From: Diploscapter coronatus | Lineage: Eukaryota > Nematoda > Chromadorea > Rhabditida > Rhabditidae | Assembly: GCA_964036155.1 (NCBI GenBank) | Contig: OZ038423.1 | Span: 76,089,249 to 76,153,248 of the forward strand | Length of the DNA stretch: 64,000 nt | Direction: 5' to 3' | Shown: positions 1-13,700 of the stretch, in pieces | Position numbering within the stretch: position 1 is the stretch's first letter | Layout: each line of letters begins with the position of its first letter | The notes under the pieces: generated by a model | The model's database searches: none | The model's input: only the letters and a program-made list of their open reading frames with translations | What the model was told of the DNA's origin: nothing | Program-made: the position numbers and the translations under genes

Positions 1-666
1 TTATTCATTCAAAGTCTATGGTCGCCATGTTCCATTTCCTACTTACTTTCAACTTTTCTACTTTCATAATTTCACCTCAACATTTGCTCTTTTCTGTGTG
101 CAATTAGTCGTTCTCACGCGTCTACAATTTCCTCGCAGCTCAGTCATCGCTGCATGGCACATGGCTCTGTGACTGCATTGCTGCATGAAGCATCTCCAGC
201 ATTCAGTCATTCATCTATTCTATCTGCTTTCTGTTTTCGCTTCTCATTTATCCTCTTTCCATTTTTCGATTCCCTCATTTCATCATTTTGGCTGATGTAT
301 CCTTTTCGATTCCAAACGAGCGGGGAATGAGACCAATTTGAGAAAATAAACGACAAAACGACGAATTCGAGCAAAGCAGCATGAATAAGTTAGACAGCGT
401 ATATCAGAAGAATTAAAATAGAGAACATGAAGATCAGCTTCGCCATTATCTAAGTACTTCCAGAATTGTTCATACCGATTTCTTTTGAAGAATGTATGCA
501 AACCTAATGCAAGAAGGTCTCTAATTTCATGAGAAAAATGACATTTCTCGAATCGGAAGAGATGAGATTTTGAATTGTGAACATTTTTTCAACCTAAATC
601 CGACGTTTTCATAATTGCTCCAAGCTAAAGGTTCTTTAGTTCTGACAATGAATGCTAAATTTGCAG
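1..666. other. No gene recognised; probable intron at left edge
   Basis: I see no convincing coding exon on either strand here. The segment is AT- and pyrimidine-rich and ends in a good acceptor (ATTTGCAG at about 659-666) that opens the first ADAM-like exon. It is therefore most simply an intron of that gene, whose 5' exons would lie outside the window. Confidence 0.4.
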
Positions 667-1693
667 ATCGAATGGTGAGCGGTGGGAGCGAGAAGCATGT
701 GCTCGATGTCGATTGCACGGGGCCGAGCTGGAAGGGCTGCCCTGTGACGACACAGACATGGCCAGGCTCTGCATTGCCGGCAAGTGTTCCAATTCGGTCT
801 GCCACACCAAGCAGTCTGGCTCCTTCTGCGATAGAAAGTAAGTGCACATGCAAAAATGCAGAAATGCGCAGAATAAAGGGGAGAATTGCGTGCTTGTGGG
901 TGTGAAGAGGAAAGTGCAAAAGGAGAATAAACTGGAGGGGGGAATCAAGCTGTGAAATGTGAAAGCAGAAACACAATGAATGAATAGACGGGGGATTGGA
1001 GATTTGGATGGAGCATTGAAGGAATTCACCAAACTAATGCAATAATAGAAATTGAAAAAGTAATAAGAAAATGTATTTAGGATGGAGAAGATTTGCGTGG
1101 ATAATGAATGTCAAAATCCGTGTGCTCGCTACGCGCCTCATCTGATGGTTTGCGACTGCCCTGCAATCGACCAGGACACTGGCTTTGCCTCGGAAGACAG
1201 ATGTCAACTGTGCTGCTACGATTTCAACCTCGTGAGTAGCCCTAACATCTCTAGGCTTCAGCCAATTTACCTATCCATTCCCCTTTAGTTCCATCCAATT
1301 TCATTCCATTTTCTTGGGGCAATTTTCTCATTTGTTGAGCCAAATGAAAAGAAATGAAGCCAGCGAAATGGAATAAATGACTGAGAAATGGGAAAGGAAA
1401 ATAGGGCTAAAGGATGAGCCACTAAAGAGAAGATTTAGAAGCCTGCAAATAGAAGATGCCAAAATGCCTATAGGAAGTACAAGATCATGGATATGTACTC
1501 GAAGCCAGTTTGGAGAGTGGGTCTGGAATGCTCTGGAGGTAATCTCTAACAGCTCAACAACAGCTCATAGCCAATTCCTTCCTGTTTAGGCAAGACGTGC
1601 AACAAGTACGGGGTCTGCTCGACACTCGGTCTCTCGATTCTGCCCCTGCTCAGCTGCACCTTCCTTGCTATTCTCCTCGTTTCCCATTCATAG
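667..1693 (+). CDS. ADAM-family-like protein, cysteine-rich C-terminus (5' partial)
   Basis: Four exons fit by phase: 667-837, 1081-1231, about 1478-1538 and 1590-1693 (stop TAG). The product has dense, regularly spaced cysteines (KICVDNECQNPC, CQLCCYDF, GGKTCNKYGVC). These resemble the disintegrin/cysteine-rich end of ADAM10/ADAM17-type membrane metalloproteases, including the CxxCC and GxxCNxxGxC signatures. It ends in a hydrophobic stretch (LGLSILPLLSCTFLAILLV) followed by only three residues, so it is either a membrane anchor with almost no cytoplasmic tail or a GPI-anchor signal. The catalytic domain would lie upstream, outside the window. The acceptor of exon 3 is weak and was chosen only to keep phase 0. 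The stop is 73 bases from the hemicentin stop on the other strand. ADAM assignment is moderate; another secreted cysteine-rich family is possible. Confidence 0.5.
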
Positions 1694-1765
1694 CCCTCTC
1701 CCTTTCCCTCTCCCCTTCCCTTCGACTTACCTTCATCCAGACGAGGGTAGGTTTTGGAGTGCCAC

Positions 1766-4700
1766 TCACAGAGCAGTCCAGGAGGAGAGGCCTGCCGATG
1801 ACGATCGAGGAGTTCGTGCTACTGGGGTCGAGGAATTGGGGGGACTCTGCAATCGTCTTGGATATATGACTATACGGGTGTTGAGAGACGAAGGGCGCTC
1901 ACCCAAAATGGACAGATCGAATGTCTTTCGCGACTCGCCCGCACTGTTCCTCGCGATGCAAATCCATTGTCCTGAATCTGCGACCTTCGCATTGGTGATC
2001 TTGATTGTCCTGTCCATTACCTGAACCGACAAATCACTTATGAGTAATCAGTGTAACTACTGCCCTTCGCTTATACTCAAATGCAAGACTTAGTCAAGAT
2101 ACCATCTATCGTTGCGAAATGAGACTGAAAGGCGATAACAAAAATATCGAAACTTTTAAAGCTAAGAATAAATCATTCACTTCATCTTAACGACATTTCT
2201 CCAAGGATAGCAACTAATAAGTGAACTAAAAAAATAGGAAAATGATGAACATTAGAGGACAACCTTTCAGGGTATGTATTTGGTAGAGTTTCGCATTAGA
2301 TCGATAATATCTTGATTTTTCACATTACTTTTCATTTAAATAGGCAAATCTAATCTTAAAAATGACTCGACTTACTTCAATCGAATCGCTCAATTGACCA
2401 TTCTCGACAGGATTTCCATTGTAAACCCAGCTAGCGTCCACATTTCCACTGCCCTTTTCATCGACTTTGCAGGAGAGAATGACGCTGTCGCCCACAGCCA
2501 CGTCCTTCTCCTCGTGCCCTTTGTCGAACACAGGCGGCCCTGGAAGGTGGACTTCTCTTACACTCGACTTTTTGAATAACCTGGCCGGTCAGAGAGTTCT
2601 TCCCGTGCCTGATTACACATTTATCGGGAATTTTGCAATTATCTGTAAGACTTCAATCAAACGATAGGTTTACTATTGTTGCCTAATATGATTTCATCTC
2701 TATGACAACACAACTCACACAAGTTTAGACGTCTTAGTATATCAGATTTCGGCAAGGACTTTCTGACCAGCTCAAGCGTAAAATTATCGAGATCTTCAAA
2801 ATTTCCCTTACCAGTCATCCTAAGGACATAATCCCTGCTGGTGCTGCCGGCCTTGTTGCTGGCCTCGCACCTGTACGTGCCTGTCAGCTCTCCCTCCATG
2901 TTCTCGATCAGCAGCGTCTCCCTCTGATTCGTCAGTTTCTTTTTCGCATCGCCTTCATGAATTTCCACTCCGTTGTGCTTCCAAATGATCTGCAAATTGT
3001 CCTCTTTATTCTTTCATTTCCTATTCTCAATTTCTCAATCAATCGATATCTCTGCGTGTATGCTCCACGAACTGTGATGCGACAAGATTTTCATGTGAAA
3101 TCTCTGCTCCCTGTTAATGTTTTTCTAATTGTATATTTTCACGGGTGATATGAATGGTAATAAATAAACATTTGAATTCGAAAATGATTATTTTTGGATC
3201 ATGAAGAATTGCTTTAGAACTATTGATTCGTCATAAAATGTTGAAATAAAAATGGCCCGTTCCGTGTTTTCAACACGGACTCTTTCGAATAATAAAAATA
3301 ATAAAATCTGTGGGAATATCCATTTCATCGAATCCATCACCAAACACATTACGACATGTGAAATAATCGCATTGCTAATGCAATAAAATGGACTCAAGAG
3401 ATCTTGTGAAATGATTGTTTTGATCGGATGAACCTTCATCTCGTCAGTCAAATAAGCGGAAACTACAATAAGTATCCAAGCGATCTTCAACAGTTTCAGT
3501 GAAGATTCTTGTCTTTCCTATTATAATTCTTGTGCATTTTTTGGTTTAACGAAAAATTATCGGATTAGCTTGGCAGAAACAAAATGATTTCTCTGATTGT
3601 TGTTGTTTTTTTTAATTGATTTCAAGACCTGACCTGAGGAGTAGGATCTCCCTCGACGTCGCAGACAATGGAGACAGGGGCCTGTGGAATGACGGTGATG
3701 AGTGCGTCAGAGGACGTGAGCTCGTTGATGGAGGCAGGCACCAGCACTTTCAGGTCGAATGTCTTCCTCGCCTCGCCTGCACTGTTCTTCGCTATGCACG
3801 ACCATCTGCAAGTTTACTTATCGTTCACTGTGTGATGTGGAGGTCCGATCATTCAATGAAACAGAAAAGTACTTTTCCATTTTCCAGGTTCACAATTTTC
3901 GTCGATGATTCATGCTGTAATGGAAATGACGTTAAATATTTGCATATGTGGCGTGTACAATTTATCATTTTGGGATTGTAGAACTAAGCTTCTTTTCATT
4001 TTCATCAATTGATCGGATTTTCCGAATATCATTGTTCCCCTCAGTCTACCTTCCAGCATCCTTCTGTCGAGCCGATAGCAAATACAGTTTCTTGCCCGAG
4101 GACGGAATCTGCAATCTTCCCCATTTCTTATATATCTCTGCCTGCTCCCTGCTTTACGACTCCATCAAATTCATCTCCGTTTCATTTCCAATTTCATCTG
4201 GGTTTCTCTGCACATTGAGTGCAGCCATGCAGTGCATTTTGTCTCGCAGCCATTTTCTCCAAAATCACATAAATTTTCGTGAGCCGCTCTATGCGAACAT
4301 AGAAAATGGCTGGAGGGAAAGGAATCGAAATTGAGGAAAAACACAACGGACACGACAAAAGGGTGCAATGCATGAAATCCCACAAAAGAGACGGATGAAT
4401 TACAGGCTTGGGAGGTAATCGGGATTTGACAGAGTTGGACATGAGTGGCTGACCTGGACATAGCTGTTGCCTCGCAGATACGACAATTGAATCGTCTCTC
4501 CCAAGTGCTGCCACTCGATTTCCACTGGAGATGATTCCGTATCGTTCACCTGGAATATTCAATATTTTTTCTCTACGAAGAATCGAGTTTTTGCTCAAGT
4601 CCAAAATTATGCCCGTGTGGCAAGTGTGCGCAATTAAATGTGATCTTCACGATTTCGTAAATGAGAAGCTCATTACTTTCAGCCAAAACAATGTGTCAAT

Positions 4701-7700
4701 CACGATGATGCGATTTTGCATTTATGTTGCACAAAGATAAACGACTTTAAAACAAGTGCAAGAAAATATTTCCAACTAAACTACCTCGCATTCGAGAGCG
4801 ATTCTCTGCCCCTCGATAACCTCCAGCTTCTGATGCATGTCCCCGCTGATGACAGGCGGCGAGATCACATTCAGCTCCGTCTCCAGGTCGTCGCTGCCCA
4901 CTGCATTCGACGCAATGCACGTGTACCTTGCCTTGTCTGCTGCTTGAGTGTTGCTGATTTGCAGCTGCTTTCCGCCGTCCAGGAAAATGTGGCGGGAAGA
5001 GGCTGTCAGGGGCTTGCCATCTCGCAACCTGAAAAAGTTTTCACACATGATATTTAAATTTTATCATTAAGCTAATGCTTTATAGAAAGTCTTCTCAAAG
5101 TATAGTGCTCAGAATCTGAAAATATCCCGAAATCTCGTTTCATAGCAAAATCAATGAATATGAGAGAATTCACAATCATTGGTGTGCAGGAATATAAAAA
5201 CAACTCAATACAAACCATGAAATGATAGGAGTGGGGGAACCTTCTACCGGACACTGCAATTCAACAGGTCTTCCTGCATTCACTTCTACCTTCGTCATGA
5301 TGTTCGGGCCCTTGAACGATGGGGCCTCTGCAAAAAATACGCATTATGAACTGTCTCGAAATCCAGAGAAAGAACTATGTTATTTGGTAGATAAAAAATC
5401 GGGGGTGAAAAAGTCGATATTTGAAGGAATTTAGAAAAAAAAATCAAAGTACCAAGCAACTTGATAGTGAAATCGCGTTTCTCTTCCCCAGCAGCATTAA
5501 TAGCCTGGCAAGTGAACCTGAATTGCATTGCATGACTACGAAAAGTCTTCGTAATCCTGCTTACTTATTAGCATCCTCCTTCCTGAGTTTCATGAAGTAC
5601 AGCTTCTGCCCATTTGGACTCGTCTTCACATTCGGATCTTCATCTCCAATCGCCCTGCCTGCTTTGAACCATTTCACCGTTGGAGGAGGCTGGAAATTCC
5701 AAAATAAATTATGGAAGACATGTTTTCGATGGTAAAAAAGAAAATTTCTCATCACGAAATAAAATACTGAGATGAGAAAAATCTTGCAATAAAATGGACT
5801 TTCCGAAGATATTTTCGCGACAAAAATATTCGTCGGACCATTTGATTGTAGCGATTTACTGTTATCTTATGTTATGAAAAATCTCTATTGATAGTGCAAA
5901 AGAGGCAATAGCATAAAAGTACTCCTACTCACCTTTCCTTGAGCAGGACAGAGCAGTGTGACAGCTTTGCCCGCTTCTTCAGCTATCTCCGAAGGAATCC
6001 CGTCCTTTTCAATTCGTGGCGGGGCTGAAATAATTTTTACAAATATGTGAAAATCAGGAAGTTCTCTTACTCATGACAGTGACGAGCACATCCTGCTCTT
6101 GTCTGCCAGCACGATTCAAGGCTTCGCAAGTGTAGCGACCTCCATCTCCATCCTAAACCATTTATATCGTCGTTTTTTTTCTCAGAACTTGCAAGAAGAA
6201 TTGTGGCTGATCATATCTGTTCAAAATTGATCATGAGGAGAAATCAGCTCAACACGATAAAAGACAATATCAAACCTTGATGCGAGCGATTTTGATTTCG
6301 TTTCCAACGAAGTGTGCAGATTTGATGACCTGCGAGATGTTGGTCGGATGCAGGAATTCGCCGTCTTTCAGCCAAACGATTGTCGGTTCTGAAAATAACT
6401 AACACCATTTTTCGATAGGATAAAATAAACCTGGATTTCCAGTAGCCGGGCAGGAAAGTGTCAAACTCGAATTCTCCACAACGCTTCTGCAATTTCGTCA
6501 CTGGCATCAGAAAAGTCCGTGTTTTCAAAAACCTGTTTCTGTCGCTGTCCAGAATGATGATCTTGGGAGGAACGAGGACGACCAATTTGAAGTCGACAGT
6601 GTTGTCGCCAGCCTCGTTCTTGGCTCTGCAGCTGTACACGCCTTCGTCTCTCATATTCGCTCTGAAATTAGGAGCTTTTTTCCAACACCAATCTTTATAA
6701 TGAATCGTGAAGATTCGAGAATGAAAGATGATATGGAAAAGAAAAATTTGAAGCAGTGAAGAATGTACGAAAATTTAACAAAAATCCGAATCAACTCATT
6801 TTCCCCTGCTATATTTCAAGAAAAATTTTAAATCAGTCAAATTTTTAGTTTATTCATTAGAAAAATAACCTACCCCATCATATTCAACCTTCTGTCTTGC
6901 TGAGCCAGAGAATACTTGCCTTGTGTCGCTTTGAAATCGATTGGCTGATAATTTATGAGCCTGAAGAAAGGAATTCAATGATTCCATCTAAACAAAATAC
7001 GACCTACCAAATGATTTCTCCATTGAAATTAGGATCAGCAATGGGGCATTTGAAGTGAGCCGTCTCCCCTTCAATCACTTCCACAGTGTCATTCACGCCC
7101 TTCGCGATCACGGGCCGAGTTATCACATCCACGTCGAAACTCAGCTCTGCACTGCCGACTTCGCTCTTTGCCTGGAAAGGTATTCGTAAGAATATAATAA
7201 GAAGGTCCAAATTTTAAACATCTTTTAAAAATAAATTCAACAGTAATGAAGCGCTTTAAATTACTTTGAATAAATCTTCAAATAATTCAACAAAGATGTA
7301 TAATTTACCTGGCAAATGTAGGAGCCTTTGTGACTGGGGTCTGCATGTACGATTTTGAATTGCTGGCCTTCGGACAGAAGTTCGACAGATTTCAAGTCAT
7401 CGACGGGTCGTCCATCCTGAAAGAAATCAAATAATTTCTATTAAGCCTAGAGAGTCATGCCTTGCTCCAAATGATCGAAGGTTTGGGCGATCCATTGACG
7501 ATGCAGGACAAAACGAGTGAGTTGTTCTCGGTCACAGAAAATTCGCCGCCTTCACTCATAATAGAAGGAGGGACTGGAAAAATTAAGGTGCTATTGAAAG
7601 AAAAGTGAAAGAATCAAAACCTTGGACTACGATTTTGAACTCCTTTATTCCTTCACCAGCCTTGTTGGACTGCACGCACTGATAACTGCCTTCTGCCTCT

Positions 7701-10700
7701 GTGGTCGCTGATGGAATGTGCAGGTAACGACCGTTTGACAATAGCTTAAAGAGAATAATGCGACTTTTCATGAGTTCATCCCAACCTGAGTGGTTTCGTC
7801 AGTTTTGATGTCCTCTCCCTGCTTCCTCCAGACAACACTCACATCTCCGATAGAGTCCTTCACTCCACAGTCCAAAGTGATCGGTCTGCTCACATTCACC
7901 TAATCGAATACATTTTCTCTCGGAATTCAGTAATGATAAATTGGTCGGTGCAAATTTTTATAAACCAATGACAAAATATCATTAAAAACTAGAAGATGAT
8001 GAGTAGAAGACTAAAAGTCTAGTTACTACTGGATGAAAAGTAAGATTGGCGATAATGTAAACGACGATTGTCCAATATTTGACAAAAATCTAACGAAACA
8101 AAAAACATTAATTTCAACGAATGACTTACGTTGATTTCGGTGACATCCTTGTCGATCTGTGGCTTGGCAATCACCTTCACATTAAATGTCTTCTCTGCGA
8201 CTCCAACCTTGTTTGTCAGAGTACAGGCTGAAAGAAATTATTCTTCTCAGAAACTATCAATTTATTTCTTACTGAACACTCCACTATCTGACTGTTTGGA
8301 TTCATCCAGCACCATGACTGTGTTGTCATGCAGCATCTGAAATGCGCATTTCATATTTTACTCGAGAATTCAATTCAACCTGAGCTCTAACGGGAATGTC
8401 TCCATGATCGGCCTTCTTCCATTCAACTTTCGGAGGTGGATCTGAAAATACCGAAATTAATCGGTCTTCATCATCTAGACCTAACCTCCGTCATTTTCGC
8501 AGCTGAGTCTCAGTTCTTCCCCCTCGATCACTTCCACGTTCTCCACCAAGCCGCCCTTCAGGTTCGGAGGAACTGCAATAATCTCATTTCAGTGGTCCAT
8601 TCATCCATTGCCTACCCAAAACAGTAACTTCGAACTCCCTGGTGGCCTCTCCAGCAGAGTTCTTCAACACGCACGTGTACGTGTCCTCGTGCTCCTTCTT
8701 CGCGTTGTTGATGATTAGTTTCTTCTTGTCCAATGCGAAGATCGCGTCCTTTGCCTGAAATTATTTGATTTGAGTCTATTTATAACAATTGGCAAAATAG
8801 ACGTGTCAAAAGTTCAGTGCTCATGAACGGCAACATGATAGGATGATCGTAATTTTCATAATTACTAGCAACTTGATTTGCTTATTTTTGAGTAATCATG
8901 ACTATGGCGCGTAGTGCTTAGCAAAATAACAAAAAATCTTGAGGCGTGGTGTATGATCATTCTCAGGTTATTCGAATTCCATGGTTCATCAATGATAGAT
9001 TAAAAGAAACGAGATATGCAATTTTGCCTAAATTTTAACAGTGTACAAATTAAAGATGATTTACTTTTCTCGGTCGATTTTCTTTAGCGAAAATTACCTC
9101 GATCTTCTTTCCCTGTCTCCTCCAGACAATCTCGAAGTCATCGCCCTCAGCAGGACATTCCAGTGTGGCTGTCTGTCCCTCTGTCACTTCGACCTCTGTG
9201 CGGACGCCCGTGTCTTTGAATGTCGGGGCAGAGACGCTCTTAAAGAAGGGAATAATTTGCATATCTAGTGTCAGAGTCAGATATTTTTCATATCAGAATG
9301 CGATTTTTGTCAATGACGGCGAAACTTAATCTCAAACTCTGCTCTTACGTCACAGATTTGTTTGAAGTTGAAATAAAGCAAGTCCCCTTTCAGAATTTTT
9401 ATGGAATAAAGCAAAGTTCATGTGAATGTTGTTTTATTCAACCTCTGATTTTTATTGATTTCCATTTTGCAAAATTGTAATGAAATCAAATGTGCAGGAA
9501 GATTTTGAAAAATCGCACCTTGACGAAGAAATCTCTGGAAATAGATCCTCCTTTGTTAGTGACGAGACAAGTCATTCTGCTTGTGGAGGGAGGTGCCTCG
9601 ACAGTGATTCTCTGTCCGTTGTCAGAAATGCCGCTAGTGACAGTCTGTCCATCTCTCCTCCATTCGATCACAGGCTGAGGAGTGCCCCTCACGATGCAAG
9701 ACAGACCAATTGTGCTGCCGCTGTTCACCTGCACATTGTCCACGTACTCCTTCTCAACGAATTCGGGCGGTTCTGGAAAGCCTCATTTTTCAATGAAAAG
9801 TTTTTGTTCTCCTAATGAATTGACGAAGGATAAATTCAATAAAAGGCTAATTTGACTAATTTTTGATATTTTCAGAATCTGTAAATACTTGATATTTTCC
9901 GTTATTTTCACACGCTTTGAGTCGTTTTAATCGTGTTAATAAAAATCAGACAATAGATTTCAACTAACCGATGACGGTAACGGTGATCTTCTTCGTGTTT
10001 GTGCCTGCAGAATTTGTCGATGTGCACACATACACTGAAAATTTCATTCTTAAAGGCTACTTTTGCGGATAAAACAACCTCCAGTGTTTTCGACAGAGGC
10101 ATCGACCAGGAAGATTCTCTGCCCGTCGAGGGGAATCTGCACGTTGGCAGGCCAGGGCTGACTGTCGTTCTGAATCCATTGCAAATCAATTCCATATTTG
10201 TATGATCAAACTCACAAATGTCCATTTGATCACAGACTTCTCCTGGAAATCATTTTCGACTTCGCACGATAGGGTGGCTGCTTTGCCTCGAATCAGCTCA
10301 ATTGTTTCGTCTTTTCCAAGGCGAGGAGGAGCTAAAGGATGCAATATAAAGTGTAGATAAAAATTTCATCTTCCGGTCCATTTTAGAATTCATCGATCGA
10401 TCATCACTATTATTTGTAAAAATGAGCAAATTTTAGATGGAAGATCAGTGGAAAGGCTAATACTTTTGAAAGTTTTTCAGTTCAAGCTCAAGAAGAAATG
10501 ATAAAATTAGAAAGAAAACAGCTAAATGCTGTAAGTTGACGAACCCAGAACATTGAGTGTGATGTCGACATCGAAAGAACCAGCTCTGGACTGTGCGTAG
10601 CAGTGATACTGTCCGTCGTGCTCCACTTCCGCCTCATTGATCACTATCTGCAAATTCATCTCTTCTTCAAACAATTCGTTTTGTAAAATCTACCGTTTGC

Positions 10701-13700
10701 CCATTGCTGCCCAGCTTGATTCCCCTGGCCTCCTCTCCCTGTTTGAGGATCCTTCCATTCACGATCCAGTTTATGTCAGGCACAGGCAGTCCGTACACGG
10801 GGCATCCGAGCTCCACGAATTCGCCTTCCTTCACAGTCACTTTCTTCTTCCAAGTTGTTTCATTCAGAGCCAGTGGAACTGGAAATTTTAATTTTTGACC
10901 AAAAGATCTTCATGAGGCTACCGAGAACTTCGACTTCGAAGGTTTTCGACCCTTCACCAGCTGGATTTCGAGCGATACATCTGAAATTGGAATATTTCTC
11001 TCTTATAAATTGAATTTCTTTCTTACTTGTAGACACCAGAATCGGAAGGTCGAGCCTGAAACAATATGGTTTTAGAAGGAGTATATACTAATGTCTAACC
11101 TTGACGAAGTGAAGTCTTCTTCTGTCCTCCGAAATTTCATAATTCTTGTCCGATTCTGTGAGCGGCGCATCATTCAATTGCCAAGTAATCTGAAATTTCG
11201 ACTAACTGATGAAATTCAATCGAAAGCAACAGACTTTCGGGAGAGGAGTGCCGAAGACGGGGCAATAGAGACTGAAGGGCTGATCGACCTTGACTGATTC
11301 CTGCACAATCACGTCCTGATCGGGAATATCGGGAGGGGCTGAAAGGAAAATAAATTTTCAAAATCGTAAATATGGAGAGACAAGTTAAAAAAGAATTCAA
11401 AGCGAAACTGATGTACAAGAGATTTGACTTTTAATAAAAGGTGAAAAAGCTCAGAATCGTAGCTAAAAAAAACTAACCAATGACATTGAGGCGAATGACT
11501 TTCTCTGCCTTTCCTGCAGGATTGCTGGCTTTGCACGTGAATGAAGTCGAGTCTTCCTTCGATGCCTCTTCGATCACAAGAGTTCCGTCTGAATTCGTTG
11601 GTTTACTGATGTTTTCCATTTTATAATTCTCTCTACCGTCCTCAATCCTCACTCCAGGCGTGCCTTCAGTGACAAGGGCCCCTTTTCTCATCCACTGGAT
11701 GGTTGCAGGAGGCGTGGCCTCCACGTTGCATTGCAACTCGACCAAGTCGCCTTCCACAGCTGTGTAGTTGCTGATCGTTGTCGGCAGAATGACTGGCGGC
11801 TCTGCAACTTGTATCGGTTAAAAACACCATTTATATGAATTTAAGAAGTCGAATATCAGCCAACAAATATGAAAGACACCTTACGGGAGGTAATACATGA
11901 AAGGGCATTTAGATGTCAATGTGATAAAAATGTAAACGCAATATTTTCTTCTCAAAATATAAATACGGAAGTTTTGTTGAATATTTAACTTGAAAGTAGA
12001 ATCTCAAAATGGCTACCTTGCACAACCACATTCGTGTCTCTTCTGTCTTCCCCGACTGCATTTGTGACGACGCAAGTCCAAGTGCCTGCGTGCGATACAT
12101 CCGATTCGGCAATCTTCAACGTGCCAGTCGAGTCCACAGTCACTGTATCGCTCACGGTTATCTGCAACCAGTTCTCGATATCATTTCATTTGAAATTCAA
12201 AATTAATAAATGCAATAGTTTGGTAGAGTTACACTTCCTCTTTAAATAACAATTGAACAATTAATCATGAAACGAAAACGTCGATGTTTTACCCTGATTC
12301 CGTTCTTCTCCCAGACTTTGACAGGAGGAGGTGAGCCCGAGGCTTTGCAAGGCAATTCGAGACTCATTCCTTTCACAACGTCGAAAGCTTGAGCTGTTTC
12401 TGAGACAACACGCGGCTTCTCTTGAACCTAAATGAATCACTTCGACAAGGAAATCTGCCAGTGCGTTACTCACAGATTTGCTTTATTTTCCAGAGTAAGT
12501 CAATTCGGACACACCGATCAGATATCAGATCGAAAACGCTAAGCGTGCGTCCTAACTCTAGGATTTGACACTCAAGTTTGCTTTCTTCCTTTGGATTATA
12601 AGAGTAAACTTGAAAAATTAGCCTACGTCGCGGAACGAGCGTTTGCAATGTCATTATTCGCTGTTGCAGCGAAGCTCTGAAAGAGAAAACTTCGGAGCCA
12701 AACTGTGATGTCAAAATTTACGCTTAGCGTTTTTCGATCTGATATTCGTGATCGGTGTGTCCGAATCTACTTACTCTGGAAAAATGAAACGGATCTGTGA
12801 GTAACACACTGGTGTCTTCCTTTGTCAGATGAAAAATGATCGATAACAAACCTCCAATTGATAGGTGATTGAATCATCCCCGGCCAAATTCGAGACCTAA
12901 ATGAAAATAGAATGTCAAGAGTAAACAGAAACGTCCCAAGTAACTTACCAAACAGCTGTAATGACCAGCAGCGTCCAACTGGACAGACTGCAGAATGAGG
13001 TCCCCATCGGTTGAAATGTCGTGCTGGAATGAAACAGAAGTCAAGGGTTGTTAAAGATGAGCTTACAGGAATAGGCATGGAGTCGATTTTCTGTGATTCG
13101 TATGACCAAATTCTGACAGGGGGAGGGCTCGCGAAGGCCGGACAGGGCAGTGTGACTGTGTCGTTTACATGGGCCATGCGATGGATCGTCTGAATAAAGA
13201 GTCGTTCTTTTATTTATTTAGGGATGAGTGAAGTCGTTGTTCATTAAACAATCCGGAAACCATATGACATAGGAGAAATAGCAGAGGCTAGAAATACCGA
13301 CCTCTTACAAAATAATACTACTTCGCACATGCCAAATGGTTTTCAAATAGCCGTTCATTATTAAAAACTAGTTGCATGAAAACGATTCGAATTACCTGTC
13401 CGCTTCCTTCGATGATGGGCGCAGTGTGGATCGTGAGCGTGACGACCTTCTCGTCCTGCCCAGCGAGGTTGCTGCTCACGCATTTCAGCTCACCTCTGTA
13501 AAAATCATCATTATTTCAAGAACATAAATTTGCCCATACTTGTGGATTTCGTCCACATTTTCGATAGTCAACGAGCCATCCTCTCCAATTGTGCCTCCAG
13601 TGAATTGTTCACCATTCAAATACCTGCAACCATCAAATTTTGAGAAATTTCGTAGTTTTGGATTCTGGTGAGCTCAATTATGTTTTGTGAATGAGCGCGA

